A DNA stretch of 64,000 nt, from positions 1,602,112 to 1,666,111 of the forward strand of contig NZ_CP115468.1 in NCBI RefSeq assembly GCF_028462125.1, read 5' to 3'. Below, piece by piece: positions 34,156 through 43,395 of the stretch. This DNA comes from Leptospira sp. GIMC2001. Its GTDB lineage: Bacteria; Spirochaetota; Leptospiria; Leptospirales; Leptospiraceae. The notes beneath the pieces were generated by a model. It did no database searches and was not told the origin of the DNA. It saw only the letters and a list, made by a program, of their open reading frames with translations. How positions within the stretch are numbered: the stretch's first letter is position 1; every line of letters starts with the position of its first letter. The translations under genes were made by a program, and so were the position numbers.

Positions 34156-35026
34156 GGTAGGAACTTCTTATTAGCGGACCAGATGCAACCGAAAGAAAAC
34201 CAATTTCTCGTGCATATTTTCCATATTTGTTAAACTCTTGGGGAGATAGATACCTTTGAATCGGGAAGTGTGTTTCTGTTGGCTGGAGATATTGTCCAAT
34301 CGTTATCATGCTCACTCCATTTTTTCTTAAATCATTTAAGGCCTCATAAACCTCATGTTCTTCTTCACCCAATCCTAATATAATTCCTGATTTTGTTCGA
34401 AATCCATGTTCATGAGCATCTTTCAATACTTCCATTGAGCGATTATAATTCTTAGCTGGGGTAATATCTGCAAAGAGTCGTTCGACTGTTTCGATATTGT
34501 GGTTAAATATATCTGGTCTAGATTGATAGATTCTATCCAAGGATTCACGCTTTGCTTTGAAATCAGGAACCAAAATTTCAATTCTACAGTTAGGCAATCG
34601 TAGACGAATCTCTTCTACTGTGCGTGCAAAATGTTCAGCTCCTCCATCACCTAAATCATCGCGATTGACAGATGTCACAACAACATGTCTTAATCCAAGT
34701 GATAGAGCTGATTCGGCAACATCGACAGGTTCATTCTCATCTAGTTTGAGTGGTTTACCAAAAGCAACGTCACAGTATTTGCAGCGTCTCGTACAAATAT
34801 CTCCTCCGATCATATAGGTTGCAGTTTTCCTTGACCAACAATGATTGAGATTGGGGCAAGACGCTGATTCGCATACGGTATGAATACTTCCTTTTGAAAC
34901 ATTTTCCCGGACAAGGGATACTGCATCATTGGGTGTAGGAAATTTTAAATTAACCTTCATCCAATTCGGTTTATCAGGCACCGGCGTCACGGACTTGGTT
35001 CTGGCTTTCTTTTTGAGTGGATTCAT
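34121..35026 (-). CDS. lipA: Lipoyl synthase
   Basis: Radical SAM enzyme that inserts two sulfurs into octanoyl groups on lipoyl domains. The product of about 301 residues has both clusters: the auxiliary CESASC...C motif (CESASCPNLNHCW) and the radical SAM motif CTRRCKYCDVAFG. It ends in the canonical GPLIRSSYHADE, with the Ser that ligates the auxiliary cluster. The ATG at 35026 follows TTAAGGAA; the open frame upstream to 35167 lies over the start of the divergent pseudouridine synthase gene and is not used. The small gene 33826-34155 overlaps its end. Confidence 0.95.
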   Translation of the reverse strand: MNPLKKKARTKSVTPVPDKPNWMKVNLKFPTPNDAVSLVRENVSKGSIHTVCESASCPNLNHCWSRKTATYMIGGDICTRRCKYCDVAFGKPLKLDENEPVDVAESALSLGLRHVVVTSVNRDDLGDGGAEHFARTVEEIRLRLPNCRIEILVPDFKAKRESLDRIYQSRPDIFNHNIETVERLFADITPAKNYNRSMEVLKDAHEHGFRTKSGIILGLGEEEHEVYEALNDLRKNGVSMITIGQYLQPTETHFPIQRYLSPQEFNKYGKYAREIGFLSVASGPLIRSSYHADEQIEQLAD

Positions 35027-35078
35027 TTCCTTAATCTTTAGACTTTCCTTGATAGCAGTATTTTGTAAAATGGAATTT

Positions 35079-35795
35079 ATGAGAATCAATCGTTTCCTGG
35101 CGGGATCGGGAATCACGAGTCGAAGAAAGGCAGAAGAGTGGATTCGCGAAGGAAGGGTTCGAGTCAATGGAAACCTTGTGGTAGATCTTGGTACTCAGAT
35201 CAATACTGAGTCTGATCTGGTGACTGTGGACAATGTTCCTTTCAATGAACACAAGCCCGTATCAATCGATAAAGTTATCATTCTTAATAAACCTGCAGGC
35301 TATCTAACATCTCATTCGGATCGATTCCATGATAAAACTATTTTTGATCTTCTTCCGCAAGAATACGCAAATTTTCGTTTTGCGGGGAGACTGGATTTGG
35401 AATCTAGAGGTGTGTTGATCTTGTCGGATTCTGGAGATGTGATTCAAAGATTGAGTCACCCGAGCCTAGGTCCAGAAAAGGAATATATAGTTCATACATT
35501 TCAGAAAATCAATGCCCAAAAAGTAGATGTAGATTTTAGAGTTGGAATTCGAGACCAGGGCGAAACCCTTCGAGCTAAATCAGTTTCACCAATTACTGGT
35601 GATACAAATTCATTTAGGGTAGTTCTTGAAGAAGGGAAAAAACGTCAATTGAGAAGAATGTTTCTTAAGTTAGGTGGTAGAGTTTCCGATTTGTATCGTG
35701 TTCGTGTTGGTAATTTTTCTCTAGAAAAAATCAATATTGCTGAAGGTAAATGGAAATGGATCGACTTAAACAAAATAATCGATAAGGCAAAGTAG
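35079..35795 (+). CDS. RsuA/RluB-family pseudouridine synthase
   Basis: rRNA pseudouridine synthase of about 238 residues. An S4 RNA-binding domain (MRINRFLAGSGITSRRKAEEWI, 1-60) precedes the catalytic domain with GRLDLESRGVLILSDSGD, whose Asp is the catalytic residue, and with EGKKRQLRRMF. It belongs to the RsuA/RluB/E/F branch, acting on one rRNA uridine; which one cannot be told. ATG 35079 begins the S4 domain and has GGA upstream; ATG 35070 is possible. The longer open frame from 34929 runs over lipA. Two bases separate it from the DUF1574 gene. Confidence 0.88.
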   Translation: MRINRFLAGSGITSRRKAEEWIREGRVRVNGNLVVDLGTQINTESDLVTVDNVPFNEHKPVSIDKVIILNKPAGYLTSHSDRFHDKTIFDLLPQEYANFRFAGRLDLESRGVLILSDSGDVIQRLSHPSLGPEKEYIVHTFQKINAQKVDVDFRVGIRDQGETLRAKSVSPITGDTNSFRVVLEEGKKRQLRRMFLKLGGRVSDLYRVRVGNFSLEKINIAEGKWKWIDLNKIIDKAK

Positions 35796-35797
35796 TC

Positions 35798-36832
35798 ATG
35801 AAAGATAAGAAATTTTTATTATATCCTGTATATTTTCTTCTAGTATTATTTATAATTGATAAAATATTTTTGATAGATTTTTTTCGAAAAGATTTTATCC
35901 AACCTGGAAATGCAATGTTTTACTTTCAGAGAAATCAATTGCAAGAGAGAATTAAGAACGATCCCAGCTTAGAAAAAGGCAATAAAAAACTCGCTGTAGC
36001 TCTTGGTGATTCCAGAGCCTATCCTTTCTCAGAGCCAGGACTAAGTGAGAAAGAAAAAGACAATTGGATTATATATAATTTTTCAAGTCCGCAAGCTGTT
36101 CCCATGTATTCGCTTATGCGTTATGAAAGGCTTATTGAAGATGGGATTGTTCCAGATCTCCTCTATGTTGCTATAAGCCCGGAATCATTTGATGATTCGA
36201 AGGGTGCTATCTATGATCCTTTTATGCGACTCGGTATGGATGAAAAATTTAAAAAAGACTATTGGGATTTGATTCCTTGGAGTGCTCGTTATGATTATAT
36301 ACTAGGTAAAGTATTTGCTTTTTATGGACTCAAACTCGACTTCAAAATGTTGTTAGATCGTTATAAATACAATAGAATGTCAGATTACAACCCGGAATTT
36401 AATGAGGAAGTTATGATTCTCAATCTTGGGAAAGGTGAATATTTAGGATATGCAACATTTGCGAATAACGAATCAAAGTTAAAAAAAGATGCCATAAGAA
36501 TTAAGAATATCTATTTAAATCGGTTTGTTGTAGATGATACACAATTTCTATTTATTGAGAAACTACTAGCCTTGGCTGAGAAGAAAGGAACTAAGGTTTT
36601 TTTAGTATGGCCTAGAGTTTATATTGATTATCGCGAATCATATCGAGAATTGGGTTTAGATAAGCATTGGTGGGGTAAAATAAAAAGTCTCGCCAACGAA
36701 TACAAAGCTCAAGCGATTGATTTTAATGTTGAATCATCATGTGATATATTTAATGATGCATCACACCAATCGATTCAATGCTTCACTGAACAGATGAATT
36801 ATATTTTTGATCGTTATTCAGAATTGAAATAA
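35798..36832 (+). CDS. DUF1574 protein (SGNH-like, first of two)
   Basis: Membrane-anchored protein of 344 residues: one N-terminal helix (about 7-27) and a periplasmic domain. A GDSR motif with S72 and a late NDASH motif with D320 and H323 recall the Ser...Asp-x-x-His triad of SGNH hydrolases such as AlgJ/AlgX and DltD. In those systems the SGNH protein works with an MBOAT protein to transfer acyl groups to surface glycans. The partner paralogue and an MBOAT gene lie next to it on the opposite strand. It starts two bases after the pseudouridine synthase gene. Confidence 0.75.
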   Translation: MKDKKFLLYPVYFLLVLFIIDKIFLIDFFRKDFIQPGNAMFYFQRNQLQERIKNDPSLEKGNKKLAVALGDSRAYPFSEPGLSEKEKDNWIIYNFSSPQAVPMYSLMRYERLIEDGIVPDLLYVAISPESFDDSKGAIYDPFMRLGMDEKFKKDYWDLIPWSARYDYILGKVFAFYGLKLDFKMLLDRYKYNRMSDYNPEFNEEVMILNLGKGEYLGYATFANNESKLKKDAIRIKNIYLNRFVVDDTQFLFIEKLLALAEKKGTKVFLVWPRVYIDYRESYRELGLDKHWWGKIKSLANEYKAQAIDFNVESSCDIFNDASHQSIQCFTEQMNYIFDRYSELK

Positions 36833-36911
36833 TTTATTTATGTTTATTTCTAACTGTTTGCAATATTAATTTAATTCATGAATTCTTCATTATAGCACTG
36901 ACTAAATCAAT

Positions 36912-38015
36912 TTAGAATTTTGACACAGATTGAATTTTTGATGCTTCGATTACCAATTTCATGATCTCTGGGGAACACCTGGCAGAAATATGGCTTGAAT
37001 CAGTATAGTAATTACATTTTGTATCTACGTTCTGAAGATTAATATACGGATAACCATAGGCTTCAATCTTATCTTGGATAATTTTATCTGCTGATATAGC
37101 TCCTGATTCTTCTTGTTTTTGCTTGTATATTGAATGAACTCGTGGTCTCCAGAATACTACGGGAATTTTGGACTTTTGAATTTTAGCTAATAGAAGATCT
37201 AATATTGCGACTTCAGATTCGGAGATTTTGAAATCTTTTAGAATATTATGTGATACTAAATATTCTGTGTATTCAAGAATTCTCTTTTTGTATTCAGTCT
37301 CAGGAAAGGAGAACTCTTCAAAGTCTATATGATTGGCTGGCAAAGTTCCTGTTGTCGGGAAAAAGGAATAAGCTGGAATTACATTATTTTCTGATAAATA
37401 ATCTTTGCCCTTTATGAATTTCTGGAGTGATTTTTCTGGCATGAATTTATAATACACTGACGGAAATAAAGTATAGAGATACAAGTCTTTTCGCCAAGTA
37501 TTATCAGCTACTGGAAGCAGTTCTAATAGAAATCTATAAGGGAAAATATTGGTTCTAAATTGAAAATCCGCATGGAATGGGTTATTCGTATTGAGACTTT
37601 CAGGAGATACTTCGATGATAACTAATTCAGGTTTAAATCCTGATTCAACAATAGTTTGAAACAAGTAAAGATGATAAAGGAATTCTGAAGCTTTTACTAT
37701 CGAGCGAGTTTCGAAATCATAATTAAGGAGCATATTCTTCGATTCCGTATCGATAAAAGGATTCGATTCTATACTCTTATTATCTAGAAAACTTAATATA
37801 TCAGATCTAGACGTTCCAAGAATAATGATTTCTTTTTTCGAATCTAAGTTTTTTTTCTTATCTAAATATATACCGCGCATTGCGTCGCTTATGTTTTCAA
37901 TGGGAGTGTTATCTAATCTTCCAGTTTTGTAGCAGGACGGAATCAAAGATACTTTGTCTATTATAAATAGAAAAAGTAAAAGTCCAAATGGCATTATAAA
38001 AATTCTTATATTCAT
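36912..38015 (-). CDS. DUF1574 protein (SGNH-like, second of two)
   Basis: Paralogue of the protein at 35798; 367 residues with one N-terminal helix (about 5-25). The Ser motif is LGTSRSDILSF (S69) and the late motif is YTDSSH (D339, H342), with a Cys pair (CNYY...ARC) as in its partner (CDIF...IQC) that may form a disulfide. It lies two bases downstream of the MBOAT gene, so the two form an operon. Transfer of an acetyl or acyl group to a periplasmic or surface glycan is the likely job; the target is unknown. Confidence 0.75.
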   Translation of the reverse strand: MNIRIFIMPFGLLLFLFIIDKVSLIPSCYKTGRLDNTPIENISDAMRGIYLDKKKNLDSKKEIIILGTSRSDILSFLDNKSIESNPFIDTESKNMLLNYDFETRSIVKASEFLYHLYLFQTIVESGFKPELVIIEVSPESLNTNNPFHADFQFRTNIFPYRFLLELLPVADNTWRKDLYLYTLFPSVYYKFMPEKSLQKFIKGKDYLSENNVIPAYSFFPTTGTLPANHIDFEEFSFPETEYKKRILEYTEYLVSHNILKDFKISESEVAILDLLLAKIQKSKIPVVFWRPRVHSIYKQKQEESGAISADKIIQDKIEAYGYPYINLQNVDTKCNYYTDSSHISARCSPEIMKLVIEASKIQSVSKF

Positions 38016-38017
38016 AA

Positions 38018-39382
38018 TTAAAATTGAAAATAAATAAACTGCTCTTGTATTACTGGAATTCTGGATATTGCAAAATACAAAATTAAACTAAGTACGGGAA
38101 TTGTTATATAGTGATTCCACTTAATTCGGTTTGCGAAAAAATCTTTCCATTCAAAAAATTGAATCAAATAGCAAAGAACTACAAGCCCAAAGAATTGCTC
38201 CAAAAATATTTTTGTTTTACCAGGATTGGAAAAGGATGCAATCATTTTAGAAAGAACATCCCAATTTCCTGATCTAAATGCGAAAGCTCCAACTAACCAG
38301 AAAAAGGTGACGATAGCCCATCCTAATATTTTTTTTGGAATTGGAGATTCTACTGTAGCTTTGCCAAGTCTTCTTTCTATTACAAGAATTGAGCCATGCA
38401 AAAAACCCCAGATCAAGTAAGCATAGGTGTTACCGTGCCAGAGCCCACCCAATGACATTACAATGATTGTATTAAAATTCAATCGTAGTGCTGATACTCG
38501 ACTTCCTCCAAGCGGAATATATAAATAGTCTCGAAGCCAAGTAGATAGAGTAATATGCCATCTTGACCAGAGTTCAGCAAAGTTTAAACTGAAGTAAGGA
38601 GCTCGGAAATTTTCTGGAATTCTATAACCTAGTAGTAGGGCACAACCGCGAGCGATATCTGTATAACCTGAGAAATCACAGAAAATTTGAATCGAAAAAC
38701 CGAGAATTGCAAGTAAAGTTGTGGTTCCACTAAAGCTTAACGGATCGGCCCAGATTGGATTTATGATTCTTGCCATTTGATCGGCGATTAAGACTTTTTT
38801 GAAAACACCTGATAGAATTCTATACAAGGCTTCTATCGTGTCGGATTCATTTTGTCTAATATTCTTCAATTGATGAAAAAAATCAGAATGGCGCATGATT
38901 GGTCCTGCAATCAATTGAGGGAAAAAGAAGATAAAAAGTAAAAAATCCAAAAACCCGATATCAGCAGTTTGGTTCCTATAAGTATCAACTATAAAAGCAA
39001 TTATTTGAAAAGAATAGAAGCTTATGGCGAGAGGTAGTATAATATTGGGAAATTCAGAAAAGAAACTCAAGGCTTGTGGATTATATGATATATATCCATT
39101 TATAATCGATTGACTGTATTTAAAAAACAGTAAATTCGAAATATTAAATATGATCCCGATTATCATAAATCGGTTCGACTTCGTTTTCCGAATACCAATT
39201 ACACATAAATAGCTAATAGCTGTGACAGCTAGAAAGTGAACAAAAAATCCAAGGCTCCAATAGGCATAAAAAAAGAAAGATGCAATTAAGAGGATATATT
39301 TTTTCGAAGCTTGAGGTGCAAACCAGTAGATAGAATAAACAACTACAAAAAATAATAAATAATCAATAGAGTTAAACCACAT
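38018..39382 (-). CDS. MBOAT family O-acyltransferase (AlgI-like)
   Basis: Polytopic membrane acyltransferase of 454 residues. The family catalytic His is in GGLWHGNTY (H316), and the second conserved His is in ELWSRWHITLSTWLRDYLYIP (H276). The layout matches AlgI/DltB/PatA proteins, which carry acyl groups across the membrane to a periplasmic SGNH partner. Here the partner is the DUF1574 protein in the same operon. The substrate may be LPS or another glycan. Codon use and composition are like the neighbours, so nothing suggests recent transfer. Confidence 0.9.
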   Translation of the reverse strand: MWFNSIDYLLFFVVVYSIYWFAPQASKKYILLIASFFFYAYWSLGFFVHFLAVTAISYLCVIGIRKTKSNRFMIIGIIFNISNLLFFKYSQSIINGYISYNPQALSFFSEFPNIILPLAISFYSFQIIAFIVDTYRNQTADIGFLDFLLFIFFFPQLIAGPIMRHSDFFHQLKNIRQNESDTIEALYRILSGVFKKVLIADQMARIINPIWADPLSFSGTTTLLAILGFSIQIFCDFSGYTDIARGCALLLGYRIPENFRAPYFSLNFAELWSRWHITLSTWLRDYLYIPLGGSRVSALRLNFNTIIVMSLGGLWHGNTYAYLIWGFLHGSILVIERRLGKATVESPIPKKILGWAIVTFFWLVGAFAFRSGNWDVLSKMIASFSNPGKTKIFLEQFFGLVVLCYLIQFFEWKDFFANRIKWNHYITIPVLSLILYFAISRIPVIQEQFIYFQF

Positions 39383-39430
39383 AGCTTAGGTAACTATTAA
39401 TTGATAAACTAGAATGCAGTCAATTTATTT

Positions 39431-40390
39431 TCAAGGAACCTCAGTTCCGAGAGCCGATTCGTATATTCGAAACCAATTTTCCTGTTTCATTTGAATACTC
39501 ATTGATTCAGCGAGTTCCAATATTCGATCTTTCTTCGTTGTCCCAATGACAGGAATAATTTTTGAAGGATGATTGAGTAACCAAGCAATTATCGTTTGTG
39601 GAACAGTTTGTTCGGTTTCCCGAGCAATGGTATGCAGAATATCATTCAAATTAGGTATATTGGCTGAACTTTTATTTAGTGAATTATTTTGCACCGAATC
39701 AGTGTTTTGTTTCGATGAATTGGTTAAATCTCTAACTAAATTACCACCAGCCATAGGCGACCAAGCCATGGGTGATATTTTCTTCTCCATAAGAAAGTCC
39801 AAATCTCCGTTGATGAATGGTTCAATTCTCATTGGATTGATTTCAATTTGATTTGTTACAAGTGGGTTTGACATATTGGATTGTAAAAGTTTAAATTGAC
39901 TGGGAGTGAAATTGGATACACCTGCAAATTGGATTTTTCCGGAATGAATGAGGTCATCGAGACATTTTCCAGTTTTTTCTGGATCCATAAGAGGATCTGG
40001 ACGATGGATGAGAAAAATATCAATCTTTTCAACTCCAATTTTTTTTAGTGAGTTTTCTACAGATGTTGAGAGATGCTTTGCCGATGTATCGTAATACTTT
40101 ACTTTTCTTTCCGGGTATTTATCTGATATAAGACAAATATCGGATTTAGTTACAATAGAAATTTTTTTCTTCAGTGAAGTGTTATTTGAAATAGCTTCAC
40201 CAAATATTTGTTCGCATTCATAGTTTCCGTAAATATCCGCATGATCAAACCAATCGATACCTAATTCCAGACAAGTTTCCACTATTTGTAGGATCTCCTG
40301 CTTGGTTAGTTTTGCATCTATGATTCTCCAAACACCATACACGATCCTCGAAAGTTTTGGACCTTGTGGATGAATTAATATTTGTTCCAT
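39431..40390 (-). CDS. Aldo/keto reductase (YdhF-like)
   Basis: NADPH-dependent oxidoreductase of 319 residues with a TIM barrel. Visible catalytic positions are Asp and Tyr in FDHADIYG, Lys in VTKSDICL and His in FLIHRPDPLMDP. The C-terminal VIGTTKKDRI binds the cofactor phosphate. It overlaps the SsuD-like gene by one base, so the two are translated together. A reducing step on a sulfonate-derived aldehyde is possible; this is inferred from the neighbour only. Confidence 0.85.
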   Translation of the reverse strand: MEQILIHPQGPKLSRIVYGVWRIIDAKLTKQEILQIVETCLELGIDWFDHADIYGNYECEQIFGEAISNNTSLKKKISIVTKSDICLISDKYPERKVKYYDTSAKHLSTSVENSLKKIGVEKIDIFLIHRPDPLMDPEKTGKCLDDLIHSGKIQFAGVSNFTPSQFKLLQSNMSNPLVTNQIEINPMRIEPFINGDLDFLMEKKISPMAWSPMAGGNLVRDLTNSSKQNTDSVQNNSLNKSSANIPNLNDILHTIARETEQTVPQTIIAWLLNHPSKIIPVIGTTKKDRILELAESMSIQMKQENWFRIYESALGTEVP

Positions 40391-41550
40391 TATTTTCTAA
40401 CTCCATTCGTCAAGGGTGTGATAGGAATTTCATTGAGGTTTGGAGTTCTTTTCTGAACTTCGGATAATTTTATTTTTTGTATCTTGGGAAGAATATATTG
40501 ACTCACATAGTCAATTTCACCGTTCAATGGGTATCCAGAAAATATAAAAGATCGTATTCCTAAATCCATATATTTTTTTATTTTAGCAAGAACTTGATCT
40601 GGATCGCCAACTATAGCACTTCCGCATCCTGATCGCACTAGTCCAATACCTGACCAAATATTTTCTTCGATGAAGCCATCAGAATCTGAATTCTTTCTTA
40701 GTTCATCTTGTCTGATCACACCAAGTGATTTGGAATCTAGAGATCGTGATTTGATTTCTTGACCTTTATTCATATCTAACTTTGACATGAGTCTATTCGC
40801 ATATTCTCTTGCTTCTTTTTCGGTTTCTCTTACGATCATATGAATCCGAAGTCCATAGTCTAAATTTCTATTGAACTGATTGGCTCGGTTGGATAGGTCA
40901 GCCATTGTTGCTTCGATATTTTGTAGGGTTTCTGGCCACATAAGGAAAACGTCACAGTGTTCGGCACATAGATTCCTTGCATCTTCTGATATTCCTCCGA
41001 AATAGAGTAGGGGTCCACCATTTTGTTGGTAGGATTTTACAGGATCTGATGGGAGATGAATATTATAATATTTGCCTTCGAATCGAATCTCTTCTTGATT
41101 CCAGCCTTGTTTTAGAATTTCGATTACTTCTCTAGATTTATTGTATCTGGTCTCACTGTCTGATTTGGTTCCAGGAAGATCAGATGAGATAATATTGATA
41201 GTAAGTCTTCCTTGTAGAATATGATCTAAAGTGGAAATTGCTCGAGCAAGCATTGGAGGGTGAACTTCTCCGCATCGAAGTGCTGTAAGAAGCGAAATAT
41301 TTTTTGTCATGGGAGCAACTGCAGATGCGAAACTTAGAACATCCATTCCCACTTGGTAAGAAGAGGGTAATAAAATATTTCCAAATCCCAATTCGTCAGC
41401 TTTGAGTAAAATATTTTTACAATTTTCAAAGCTACTTCTGTATTTGCCGTCCATTTCCCCGAGGAATTCATAATCCCCATTGCAAAGATCACAAAACCAT
41501 GCAATCTCTGCTGCAAATTCTTCAGTTCGAATATTTATTTTCTTACTCAT
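40390..41550 (-). CDS. FMN-dependent monooxygenase, SsuD-like
   Basis: Luciferase-like monooxygenase of 386 residues, closest in look to alkanesulfonate monooxygenase, which frees sulfite from alkanesulfonates with FMNH2 and oxygen. Blocks are [13 protein letters not shown] at the start, [57 protein letters not shown] and [21 protein letters not shown]. The C-terminal [30 protein letters not shown] is also typical. Its place downstream of the sulfite reductase genes supports a sulfur role. No flavin reductase (SsuE) is nearby. Confidence 0.8.
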   Translation of the reverse strand: MSKKINIRTEEFAAEIAWFCDLCNGDYEFLGEMDGKYRSSFENCKNILLKADELGFGNILLPSSYQVGMDVLSFASAVAPMTKNISLLTALRCGEVHPPMLARAISTLDHILQGRLTINIISSDLPGTKSDSETRYNKSREVIEILKQGWNQEEIRFEGKYYNIHLPSDPVKSYQQNGGPLLYFGGISEDARNLCAEHCDVFLMWPETLQNIEATMADLSNRANQFNRNLDYGLRIHMIVRETEKEAREYANRLMSKLDMNKGQEIKSRSLDSKSLGVIRQDELRKNSDSDGFIEENIWSGIGLVRSGCGSAIVGDPDQVLAKIKKYMDLGIRSFIFSGYPLNGEIDYVSQYILPKIQKIKLSEVQKRTPNLNEIPITPLTNGVRK

Positions 41551-41632
41551 AGATTATAGTTCTCCAATAGAATGGAATAGATATTGAGAATTGATTTAAA
41601 AATCGCAAATGTCTATCGAATCCAATTTAATT

Positions 41633-41683
41633 TTTGTCCAATTCTCTGATTAGGTAAAATTCTGTTATGAAGAATTGGACAAA
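41633..41683. promoter_or_regulatory. 13-bp inverted repeat between cysI and the SsuD-like gene
   Basis: TTTGTCCAATTCT (41633-41645) and AGAATTGGACAAA (41671-41683) are perfect inverted copies 25 bases apart, in the 169-base gap upstream of the SsuD-like gene. No T-run follows on either strand, so a terminator is unlikely. Two-site operator or an attenuator are both possible. A similar TTTTGTCCATTA occurs upstream of the CysH-CysD gene at about 46389. Confidence 0.45.
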
Positions 41684-41719
41684 TCTTATGAATTCCTGCA
41701 GACTAATGACTCTAAATCA

Positions 41720-43390
41720 TTAGATAGAAACAAGGTTTTTACGAATGCAAAAATCTCCAAAGTATTCACCAGATAATTTTTCTTTTGCATACATTGCGAA
41801 AATACTATTCAATTCTTTTAAGATTGAACCTTCATCAAGATTTTCTTTGAATTTTTTATTTAACCTTGTTCCTAAAAAGTCAGCGCCTAAATGAAGATTG
41901 TATTTTCCATAGGCGGTTCCGATCAAACCGATTTCTGCGTTGTAAGGTCTAGCACATCCATTCGGGCAACCTGTCATACGAATTGTGATAGGTTGATCAA
42001 TCAAATTGTTTTCTGTTAGAAGACCTTCCACTTTTGTCATAAGAAGTGGGAGATATCTCTGTGCTTCTGCTAAGGCAAGGGGGCATGTACTCAGAGCAAC
42101 GCATGCCATAGAATTCTTTCGAATATGGGAAGTTGCGTCGTTGATTCCGTCTAGTTTGTACTGAGCTAAAATGTCAGATATGAGTGACAGGTCACGTCCT
42201 TTCACATCAGAAATAATTACGTTCTGATTGCAGGTGAATCGAAATGATGCTCTTCTAGTTTTAGCTATATCATTTAAGGCAGTCTTGATTTGGAAATCCT
42301 TCTTATCAACTACCAATCCATTCTCTACAAATAGTGTATAATGCCAGAGACCTTGGTGATCTTGCGCCCAACCGTATGAGTCTGATCTAGTTTTGAATTC
42401 AAATTTTCTTTCTGGTTCAAAATTGAAACCAGTTCTACTTTCAACTTCTTTTTTGAAATTGTCGATTCCCATTCGATCGATTGTATATTTTAATCTTGAT
42501 AATTTTCGGTCTTCTCGATTACCGAAATCTCTCTGTGTTGTTACAATTTCGTAAACTGCCTTGAGCACTTTGTCTTTTGGCACATAACCAAAGATAGATG
42601 CAAGTCGTGGATAGGTACTTACATTGCCATGAGTGGTTCCAAGTCCACCACCTGCGTTCACATTGTATCCGATGATTGCTCCGTTTTCTTCAATAGCTAC
42701 AAGTCCAATATCATTGGTATATATATCTACATCGTTCCAAGGTGGAATCGCGATTCCAATTTTGAATTTTCGAGGAAGATAAACATCTCGATAGAGTGGG
42801 TCGTCTTCGGTTTTTTCTGCTAATTTATTCTCGTCAAGCCAGATCTCATAATAGGCACGAGTTTTAGGAAGCAGTAGACGACTGATTTCATTTGCTAACT
42901 TATTAATTTCTGTATGATGTTTTGAACTTGCTGGATGAGCGGTTGTTGTAACGTTTCGATTGACATCACCGCAAGCCGCAATGGAATCAAGAAAGACTTC
43001 ATTGAAAGCCTTGATCGTCGGTTTTAAGTTAGATTTGATTATACCATGTAATTGAATCGTTTGTCTGGTTGTTATCTTGATTGTACCTGTTGAATATTTA
43101 CCAGCGATCGATTGGGCTTTCTCCCAATGAGTTGGACCAATCATTCCACCAGGAATCCTCATGCGAATCATAAAAGTATAATGTTTATCTAGCTTCTTTT
43201 CTTCTCGTTCTAGACGTTTATCACGATCATCTTGTTGATAGATTCCGTGAAATTTGATAAGCAATTGATCTAGATCACGAAGCGAACCTGTATGTTCATC
43301 TTTTAGGCTATCACTTAGACTTCCACGTAAACCATTGCTAAGTCTTTTTGCTTTTTCTGCGACTGTTTCTTTCGGGGTAGCGTCTGCCAT
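41720..43390 (-). CDS. cysI: Sulfite reductase hemoprotein subunit
   Basis: Siroheme and 4Fe-4S enzyme that reduces sulfite to sulfide with six electrons; 556 residues. The cluster ligands are seen as CVALSTC and GCPNGC (MTGCPNGCARPYNAE). The N-terminal LIKFHGIYQQDDRD and MIRMRIPGG, and GDVNRNVTTTAHP, are hallmarks of the NADPH-type CysI. The cysJ gene ends six bases upstream, so the two subunits are co-expressed. Siroheme would come from the enzymes at 49474-50818. Confidence 0.95.
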   Translation of the reverse strand: MADATPKETVAEKAKRLSNGLRGSLSDSLKDEHTGSLRDLDQLLIKFHGIYQQDDRDKRLEREEKKLDKHYTFMIRMRIPGGMIGPTHWEKAQSIAGKYSTGTIKITTRQTIQLHGIIKSNLKPTIKAFNEVFLDSIAACGDVNRNVTTTAHPASSKHHTEINKLANEISRLLLPKTRAYYEIWLDENKLAEKTEDDPLYRDVYLPRKFKIGIAIPPWNDVDIYTNDIGLVAIEENGAIIGYNVNAGGGLGTTHGNVSTYPRLASIFGYVPKDKVLKAVYEIVTTQRDFGNREDRKLSRLKYTIDRMGIDNFKKEVESRTGFNFEPERKFEFKTRSDSYGWAQDHQGLWHYTLFVENGLVVDKKDFQIKTALNDIAKTRRASFRFTCNQNVIISDVKGRDLSLISDILAQYKLDGINDATSHIRKNSMACVALSTCPLALAEAQRYLPLLMTKVEGLLTENNLIDQPITIRMTGCPNGCARPYNAEIGLIGTAYGKYNLHLGADFLGTRLNKKFKENLDEGSILKELNSIFAMYAKEKLSGEYFGDFCIRKNLVSI

Positions 43391-43395
43391 GAATT

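Noticed and set aside
34929..35078. Hydrophobic N-terminal extension of the pseudouridine synthase
   Set aside because: It overlaps the 5' part of lipA in antisense, and the S4 domain starts at 35079.
35027..35167. 47-residue N-terminal extension of LipA
   Set aside because: It overlaps the start of the pseudouridine synthase gene and is not like any LipA; ATG 35026 has a ribosome site.
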